DNA from: Nitrosomonas sp.
GTDB lineage: Bacteria > Pseudomonadota > Gammaproteobacteria > Burkholderiales > Nitrosomonadaceae
Direction of reading: 5' to 3'
NCBI GenBank assembly: GCA_021774205.1
Contig: JAJFJI010000107.1
Coordinates: forward strand, 1 to 11,384
Length of the DNA: 11,384 nt
Shown: positions 7,072 to 11,384 of the stretch, one piece after another
How positions within the stretch are numbered: position 1 is the stretch's first letter
Layout: each line of letters starts with the position of its first letter
Program-made: the position numbers and the translations under genes
Notes under the pieces: model-generated
Told to the model about the DNA's origin: nothing
The model's input: only the letters and a program-made list of their open reading frames with translations
Database searches by the model: none

Positions 7072-7207
7072 ACGAAATAATGAATTTTCCACCAAAATAG
7101 CTATTCGGCGGAATTATCACATGAATTTATAAAGCATTCGGGCTTATGAGTCTGTTATGATCTTATATGATTTACAGTTTTTTCTATAAATTTTATTTCC
7201 TGTCAAA

Positions 7208-8797
7208 ATGCAAAATTATTATTTTGACACATTGATTATTGGCAGTGGCCTAGCTGGCTTTACATTAGCGCTCAATCTATCTTCCTACCAAAAAGTCGGC
7301 CTTATTACCAAGCAATCCCTACTTGACAGTGCAAGTAGCCAGGCTCAAGGCGGCATCGCAGCTGTATTATCAAAGGAAGATTCAGTCGCCCAACATATCA
7401 ACGATACCCTGATTGCCGGTGCAGGCCTATGTAATGAAAAAGTAGCCCGTTATGTCATTGAAAATGGGAAGCAAGCCATCGAATGGCTAATTAACCAAGA
7501 GGTGTCTTTTACACCCGACCAAAACAATGACACCGGCTATCACCTCACCAAAGAAGGTGGCCATAGTGTGCGCCGGGTAATTCATGCTGGTGATGCAACT
7601 GGAAAAGCGATACAGCAAACTTTGAAAGAAAAAATTATCGCTCACCCGAACATTACTGTCTTAGAGCATCATATCGCTATTGATTTAATTACCAGCAACA
7701 AAATTTCCAGTTATCCTGATGCCCTAAAATGTTGTCTAGGCGCATATAGCCTCAACAAAACACAAGATAAAGTTTGTACAGTTACTGCACATAACACCGT
7801 ACTGGCAACAGGCGGCGCTAGCAAAGTTTACCTTTATGCCACAAGCCCTGATACGGCCACGGGAGATGGAATTGCCATGGCTTGGCGGGCTGGTTGCCGA
7901 GTTGCCAACATGGAGTTTATTCAGTTCCACCCAACCTGTCTTTATCACCCTCATGCCAAATCGTTTCTCATTAGTGAAGCCGTTCGTGGCGAAGGGGGCC
8001 TGTTGAAACTTCCCAATGGCGAATGTTTTATGCCGCACCATGATAAACGTGCCGAACTTGCGCCCCGAGACATTGTGGCTCGCGCGATAGATTTTGAAAT
8101 GAAGAAAAGAGGCTTAGACTGCGTTTATCTGGATATCTCTCATAAACCGGCAAGTTTCATAAAAAAACATTTTCCCAATATTTTTTCCAGGTGCCTGGAA
8201 CTTGGTATCGATATCACAAAGCAGCCTATTCCGGTTGTTCCTGCAGCTCATTATACCTGTGGCGGCATTGTGACTGACCAAAATGGCAAAACAGACTTAA
8301 ATAATCTTTACGCGGTAGGTGAAACTGCGCATACCGGTCTACACGGCGCTAACCGTTTAGCCAGCAACTCATTACTCGAATGCATAGTCTACAGCCGAGC
8401 CGCCGCCAAAGATATCTTGAATCAAGCACCCATTGTTGTTCCAGAGTTGCCAGTATGGGATGAGAGTCGAGTTACTGATGCGGACGAAGAAATTGTAATT
8501 TCTCATAATTGGGACGAATTGCGTCATTTTATGTGGAGTTATGTAGGTATCGTTCGGACAACCAAACGGTTACAACGAGCACAGCGCCGGATCGAATTGT
8601 TACATGAAGAAATTGATGAGTATTACACAAACTTCCGGGTAACCAGTGATTTGCTGGAATTACGCAATTTGGTGGATACAGCCGATCTTATTGTGAAATG
8701 CGCCTTGTTGCGTCACGAAAGTCGGGGGTTGCACTTTAGCCGGGATTACCCAGAAACACTGTCGCAGCCAAAAGATACCGTACTTGATTACGATTAA
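7208..8797 (+). CDS. nadB: L-aspartate oxidase (FAD), first step of de novo NAD synthesis
   Basis: Cytoplasmic flavoenzyme that oxidises L-aspartate to iminoaspartate, which NadA condenses with dihydroxyacetone phosphate to quinolinate. The 529-aa length is normal. The N-terminal FAD-binding GSGLAG (12-17) lies in the first beta-alpha-beta unit, followed by SSQAQGGIAA (43-52), which contacts flavin. The succinate-dehydrogenase-like active-site blocks are present: QFHPTCLYHP (239-248), EAVRGEGG (257-264), PRDIVARA (286-293), HYTCGGI (348-354) and GLHGANRLASNSLLE (377-391). By family analogy, Arg287 and the Arg in GANR are probable catalytic or substrate-binding residues. A helical C-terminal domain follows. 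It is transcribed divergently from rpoE, a pairing common near the rpoE operon in betaproteobacteria, with no evident functional link. nadA and nadC are not here. Confidence 0.97.
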   Translation: MQNYYFDTLIIGSGLAGFTLALNLSSYQKVGLITKQSLLDSASSQAQGGIAAVLSKEDSVAQHINDTLIAGAGLCNEKVARYVIENGKQAIEWLINQEVSFTPDQNNDTGYHLTKEGGHSVRRVIHAGDATGKAIQQTLKEKIIAHPNITVLEHHIAIDLITSNKISSYPDALKCCLGAYSLNKTQDKVCTVTAHNTVLATGGASKVYLYATSPDTATGDGIAMAWRAGCRVANMEFIQFHPTCLYHPHAKSFLISEAVRGEGGLLKLPNGECFMPHHDKRAELAPRDIVARAIDFEMKKRGLDCVYLDISHKPASFIKKHFPNIFSRCLELGIDITKQPIPVVPAAHYTCGGIVTDQNGKTDLNNLYAVGETAHTGLHGANRLASNSLLECIVYSRAAAKDILNQAPIVVPELPVWDESRVTDADEEIVISHNWDELRHFMWSYVGIVRTTKRLQRAQRRIELLHEEIDEYYTNFRVTSDLLELRNLVDTADLIVKCALLRHESRGLHFSRDYPETLSQPKDTVLDYD

Positions 8798-8813
8798 CAA
8801 CCTGCAAAGCTGT

Positions 8814-10862
8814 CTAGAAATCACTTCTAATTCCTGCAACAATAGCGCGCCCGGGTAATGGTGCGAAATTTTTTATAAATGAAGTGTGCACACGTATTTC
8901 TTCATTTAATAGGTTATTTCCCTGAAGAAAGATTCTGGCGCCTTTTGGTTTCATTCGCTGGATTTGATAGCTTATTTCGGTATTTAATAGGGTATAACCA
9001 GATGTCGTTGTTTCAAGTTTTGCGACATCATTTTGGCGCATCACATGCGTGGTGCGTAGGTTTGCTGCCCAGGGACCTGCTTCATGATTGAATTCGACAC
9101 CAAAACGTAATGGCGTCATACGGGGAATGTTGCCATTATTATCCAATTTGCCACGCACATAGTCCGTAAACAAACGCAAATCCAGATTATTTGGAATTAA
9201 TATAAAATTAGCTTCAATTTCAACACCGTAAAAAGTTGCGTCGGTCTGCGCAAAATTTTGCACCAAAAAATCACCATCTGACACCAACAGGCCATCCTCA
9301 TCAACACGATCGGCAACGCCGTCACCATTCGTATCAACACTTTCCTGAAAAATGTAACTATTAAATCGATTATAGAAAAAATTTATTTTCCATGTTGCAG
9401 CGCCGGATATTTTATGCAACGAAAAATCCATATTGCGCGAAGTTTCCCTGTTCATTGCGTTATCACCAACATCGAATGTGCCCGTCGCTGGATGCGCGCC
9501 TTCTGAATACAACTCACTTGTGGTAGGCGCACGCTGTCCTTGTGTTGCCGATAAATTCAGCGAATAATCATCCAAAAAAAGCCAAGTCGCTCCCACAGAT
9601 GCACTGAAAAGGCTAAATGTTCGTGACCGAATATTTTCCTTTGGATCTTGTTTAGCGAATTCAGTGCGTCCACCAAACTCCAGTCGCAACTTATCCCAGC
9701 TTCTCTCCTCGAGCAGAAAAAACCCCGTAGAATGTGAGATTGTATCTGGCACCAGAATTTCATTACCCAACGCCGAAAAATTCCGGTGTTGAAACTGTAC
9801 GCCAAAAACCCCCTGCCAATTTACTATCGGTGCATGTAACAGTTCAGCACGGCTTTCAAGCGCCCGATTCTTGAAACTTGTTCCAATTTCACCAGAATTT
9901 TCAATTTCATTGTGATCATAATTATTATATCCAGCACGTATCTTTAATTTTTCGAAACCAATAAAAGGATTATCCAGCTCGCCCGCTAAATCAAAACGAG
10001 ACTGCTTAAGATCGATAGTCGGACTTTCTGGTGTAGGAATTTCATATTCACTGAGAAATCGCGAAAAAGACCCCCCCAAAAAACCTTTCTCGCCAATATA
10101 CGAAGTCCCTAGAGAAACGCTCTCGGAATCAGTCGCACTATTTTTGACAACGCCTTTACTGCTATCTGGATCGTTCTTAATCGCGTGACCCGGAATATCA
10201 TAATCTTCGGTTTTACGTTTAAATCCACCAACACGCCATGATATCGAACGATTAATACTACCCATCAAATTAACCCCGCCAGAACGTTCTTCGGTAGCTG
10301 TATTGCCGCGCACTTCAATATTTCCATTTACTGATTTAAACAAGCGGTCGGGGATGCGTCCAGATACCACATTGACGACCCCTCCCATGGCATTGCCACC
10401 ATACAACAACGTTGCCGGGCCGCGTAATATTTCAATCTGCGATGCATTGAGGGATTCAATGGATACTCCATGGTCAGGACTAACAGAAGAAAGATCTAGC
10501 GAATCAATGCCATTTTCCATCACCTTAATACGTGGCCCATCCATACCACGAATAATTGGGCGACTAGCGGCAGGTCCATACGACGAGGATGATACTCCTA
10601 ACTCGTTTGAAAGCGTGTCCCCAAGACTCGTGCTACGCTTGCGACGCAAATCCTCACCCTGCAACACAGTGACAGGCTGCGCCATTTCCAATTCATTGCG
10701 ATCTTCAAATGGCGTGGAAGTGACCGTAACACTTTGCAGTTCGACTGGATTATTCGTCTCTTCCGCCCGGATGACTGAAGTATTCAGCAGAGTAGTTACT
10801 AAAATGAATATAGCTGTAACTAGTCTGAGCTTAAGCCCGAAGCTGCATAACGTGTAATACAT
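8814..10862 (-). CDS. TonB-dependent outer-membrane receptor, ZnuD-like family
   Basis: Outer-membrane beta-barrel that imports a scarce ligand using TonB energy. The 682-aa product has a signal peptide (1-33, cleavage after IRA), a TonB-box-like segment SVTVTST (44-50), a plug domain (about 60-170, including RPIIRGMDGPRIKVMENGID, SPDHGVS, IEILRGPATLLYGGNAMGGVVNVV) and a barrel to the terminal Phe typical of outer-membrane proteins. The plug and the IPTPES...IDLKQSRFDLAGEL and YDHNEIENSGEIGTSFKN segments resemble ZnuD zinc receptors. The histidine-rich loop usual in ZnuD is absent, and a D-rich loop (510-524) is present, so zinc is only one candidate ligand. The ATG is the only sensible start; an AGGAT lies 12-13 nt upstream, which is weak. 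A palindrome and a Fur-family gene lie upstream, suggesting metal regulation. Confidence 0.92.
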   Translation of the reverse strand: MYYTLCSFGLKLRLVTAIFILVTTLLNTSVIRAEETNNPVELQSVTVTSTPFEDRNELEMAQPVTVLQGEDLRRKRSTSLGDTLSNELGVSSSSYGPAASRPIIRGMDGPRIKVMENGIDSLDLSSVSPDHGVSIESLNASQIEILRGPATLLYGGNAMGGVVNVVSGRIPDRLFKSVNGNIEVRGNTATEERSGGVNLMGSINRSISWRVGGFKRKTEDYDIPGHAIKNDPDSSKGVVKNSATDSESVSLGTSYIGEKGFLGGSFSRFLSEYEIPTPESPTIDLKQSRFDLAGELDNPFIGFEKLKIRAGYNNYDHNEIENSGEIGTSFKNRALESRAELLHAPIVNWQGVFGVQFQHRNFSALGNEILVPDTISHSTGFFLLEERSWDKLRLEFGGRTEFAKQDPKENIRSRTFSLFSASVGATWLFLDDYSLNLSATQGQRAPTTSELYSEGAHPATGTFDVGDNAMNRETSRNMDFSLHKISGAATWKINFFYNRFNSYIFQESVDTNGDGVADRVDEDGLLVSDGDFLVQNFAQTDATFYGVEIEANFILIPNNLDLRLFTDYVRGKLDNNGNIPRMTPLRFGVEFNHEAGPWAANLRTTHVMRQNDVAKLETTTSGYTLLNTEISYQIQRMKPKGARIFLQGNNLLNEEIRVHTSFIKNFAPLPGRAIVAGIRSDF

Positions 10863-10921
10863 ATGAATATGAAAGTATCCTGCTGATGACCAGATTTAGA
10901 TACCAATCCCCGGGTAATATT

Positions 10922-10948
10922 CTAAGAATATATGCAACAGTGTTGCAT
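10922..10948 (-). CDS. Possible 8-codon leader peptide inside the palindrome
   Basis: On the receptor strand, AGGAG (10954-10958) stands 5 nt before an ATG (10948) that opens MQHCCIYS and stops at TAG (10922-10924). This is the best ribosome binding site upstream of the receptor, better than the receptor's own. The peptide contains His-Cys-Cys. It is out of frame with the receptor and ends about 60 nt before it. It may be chance, since the palindrome forces the ATGCAACA sequence, so confidence is low. Confidence 0.15.
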   Translation of the reverse strand: MQHCCIYS

Positions 10949-10954
10949 ATATTC
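10926..10954. promoter_or_regulatory. Perfect 29-bp palindrome, probable operator of the receptor gene
   Basis: GAATATATGCAACA (10926-10939) and TGTTGCATATATTC (10941-10954) are exact reverse complements around a single central base (10940). It lies 64 bp before the receptor ATG, where a repressor would control transcription. Odd-centred palindromes (here 7-1-7 in the core TGCAACA-n-TGTTGCA) are used by Fur-family regulators, one of which is encoded next door; the ATAT-flanked form also resembles ArsR/SmtB operators. It does not match the usual Zur box core (TGTTATAACA). Operator function is inference; the palindrome itself is certain. Confidence 0.65.
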
Positions 10955-11142
10955 TCCTGATTACGCACCAACGTCATTAATAGCGCAAACCATTTAATAA
11001 ATTATTCAGTAACATCCAGCACTGCTCAGATTGATGCTGTTTGGCACCAGAACAAGGAAAACACGCGAAATTTACACGTATAAATAAGTATGTTTGGCGT
11101 AATTATGGTGCGAAACGGTCGTAAGCTGATCAATTACAAGAA

Positions 11143-11384
11143 TTAAACACATTCAGCGCACAATCCCTTTACGGTTATTTCGGCTTCCTGAAATAGATAA
11201 CCAGCTGGTAATAATGGATTAAAATCAATATCCGGTTCTTTTAAACAGGTAACTCTTGTGCAGCACGTGCATTTAAAATGAGCATGATGATGCGGATGCG
11301 AAATTGAATTGACGCGAAAACGCCACACGCGGTCATCACTGGCTATTTTATGCGCCAGATTTCGCTTATTCAGCCACTCAAGTA
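11143..11384 (-). CDS. Fur-family metal-responsive regulator, C-terminal part (5' end beyond the window)
   Basis: The leftward frame is open from the right edge to a TAA at 11143, giving 79 visible residues. It begins ...LEWLNKRNLAHKIASDDRVWRF, the end of the winged-helix DNA-binding domain and hinge, then SHPHHHAHFKCTCC, the Fur-type histidine-rich metal site, and ends KGLCAECV. The two CxxC pairs (CTCC and CAEC) form the structural zinc site of Fur/Zur proteins. An internal GTG at 11328 is not the true start, because the conserved domain continues upstream of it. Subfamily cannot be fixed from this half; Zur is plausible because a ZnuD-like receptor gene follows in the same direction, and the last helix-poor tail is short, as in many Zur proteins. 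The protein probably controls the receptor through the palindrome between them. Confidence 0.88.
   Translation of the reverse strand, partial: LEWLNKRNLAHKIASDDRVWRFRVNSISHPHHHAHFKCTCCTRVTCLKEPDIDFNPLLPAGYLFQEAEITVKGLCAECV

Larger units (their letters stand above)
6927..7207. other. Divergent rpoE / nadB control region
   Basis: This 281-bp gene-free stretch drives rpoE leftward and nadB rightward. Besides the two rpoE promoter candidates it holds an imperfect inverted repeat, TTCCACC / GGCGGAA (7087-7113, one mismatch, with TAGCTA at its centre), that could be an operator. On the nadB side there are -10-like TATGAT (7156-7161 and 7166-7171) and TATAAA (7185-7190) boxes, but none has a good -35. 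nadB has no recognisable Shine-Dalgarno in the last 20 nt. I see no riboswitch or small gene. Confidence 0.5.
10863..11142. other. Control region between the Fur-family gene and the receptor gene
   Basis: This 280-bp stretch contains no gene longer than a few codons that I can support. It holds the 29-bp palindrome and, on the receptor strand, a possible promoter TTGCGC (-35) - 17 bp - CGTAAT (-10) just upstream of it, which is weak. I see no intrinsic terminator after the Fur-family gene, so read-through into the receptor gene is possible. Confidence 0.45.

Noticed and set aside
10303..10857. 184-residue rightward open frame opposite the receptor's 5' half
   Set aside because: It is antisense to a well-supported receptor plug domain, has no recognisable motifs and ends exactly where the receptor begins; it is a shadow frame.
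10964..11112. Distant inverted pair CGCACCA / TGGTGCG in the receptor upstream region
   Set aside because: Only 7 bp with about 135 bp between the arms; this is expected by chance and linked to no other signal.

Overview
The window looks like ordinary chromosome from a Gram-negative proteobacterium. The gene order nadB (divergent) / rpoE-rseA-rseB-mucD-glutaredoxin-lepA-lepB is characteristic of betaproteobacteria. The AT-leaning composition and low-GC codon use make a Nitrosomonas-like relative my best guess, but that is inference and no marker here fixes the genus. I see no tRNA, rRNA, CRISPR, insertion sequence or phage gene.

Region by region. Positions 1-6926 are one long leftward block: lepB (signal peptidase I, cut by the left edge), lepA (ribosomal elongation factor 4), a small glutaredoxin-like protein, the periplasmic protease MucD, and the envelope-stress module RseB, RseA, RpoE. 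Transcription runs rpoE -> rseA -> rseB -> mucD -> glutaredoxin -> lepA -> lepB. The first three genes are packed tightly, and the glutaredoxin gene overlaps mucD. Breaks of 131 bp before mucD and about 295 bp before lepA contain promoter-like boxes and inverted or direct repeats, so internal transcription starts are likely. Positions 6927-7207 are the divergent control region between rpoE and nadB. nadB (7208-8797, rightward) makes L-aspartate oxidase for NAD synthesis. It converges, with 16 bp between stops, on a leftward TonB-dependent outer-membrane receptor of ZnuD-like type (8814-10862). Upstream of the receptor lie 280 bp containing a perfect 29-bp palindrome, and then the 3' end of a Fur-family metalloregulator gene that runs off the right edge.

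How the genes work together. RpoE is the envelope-stress sigma factor, RseA its membrane anti-sigma factor, RseB the periplasmic co-regulator and MucD the periplasmic chaperone-protease. LepA and LepB serve translation and protein export, so the block is an envelope and secretion biogenesis unit. The receptor and the Fur-family gene form a separate probable metal-uptake and metal-sensing unit.

Most interesting non-coding signals: the 29-bp palindrome before the receptor, which also holds a tiny ORF with an excellent Shine-Dalgarno; a leader before lepA with a 15-bp RNA stem and a second inverted repeat right after a promoter-like sequence; and a candidate sigma-E-type promoter before rpoE. 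I found no clearly new multi-gene system; the novelty, if any, is in these leaders and in the metal-receptor locus.
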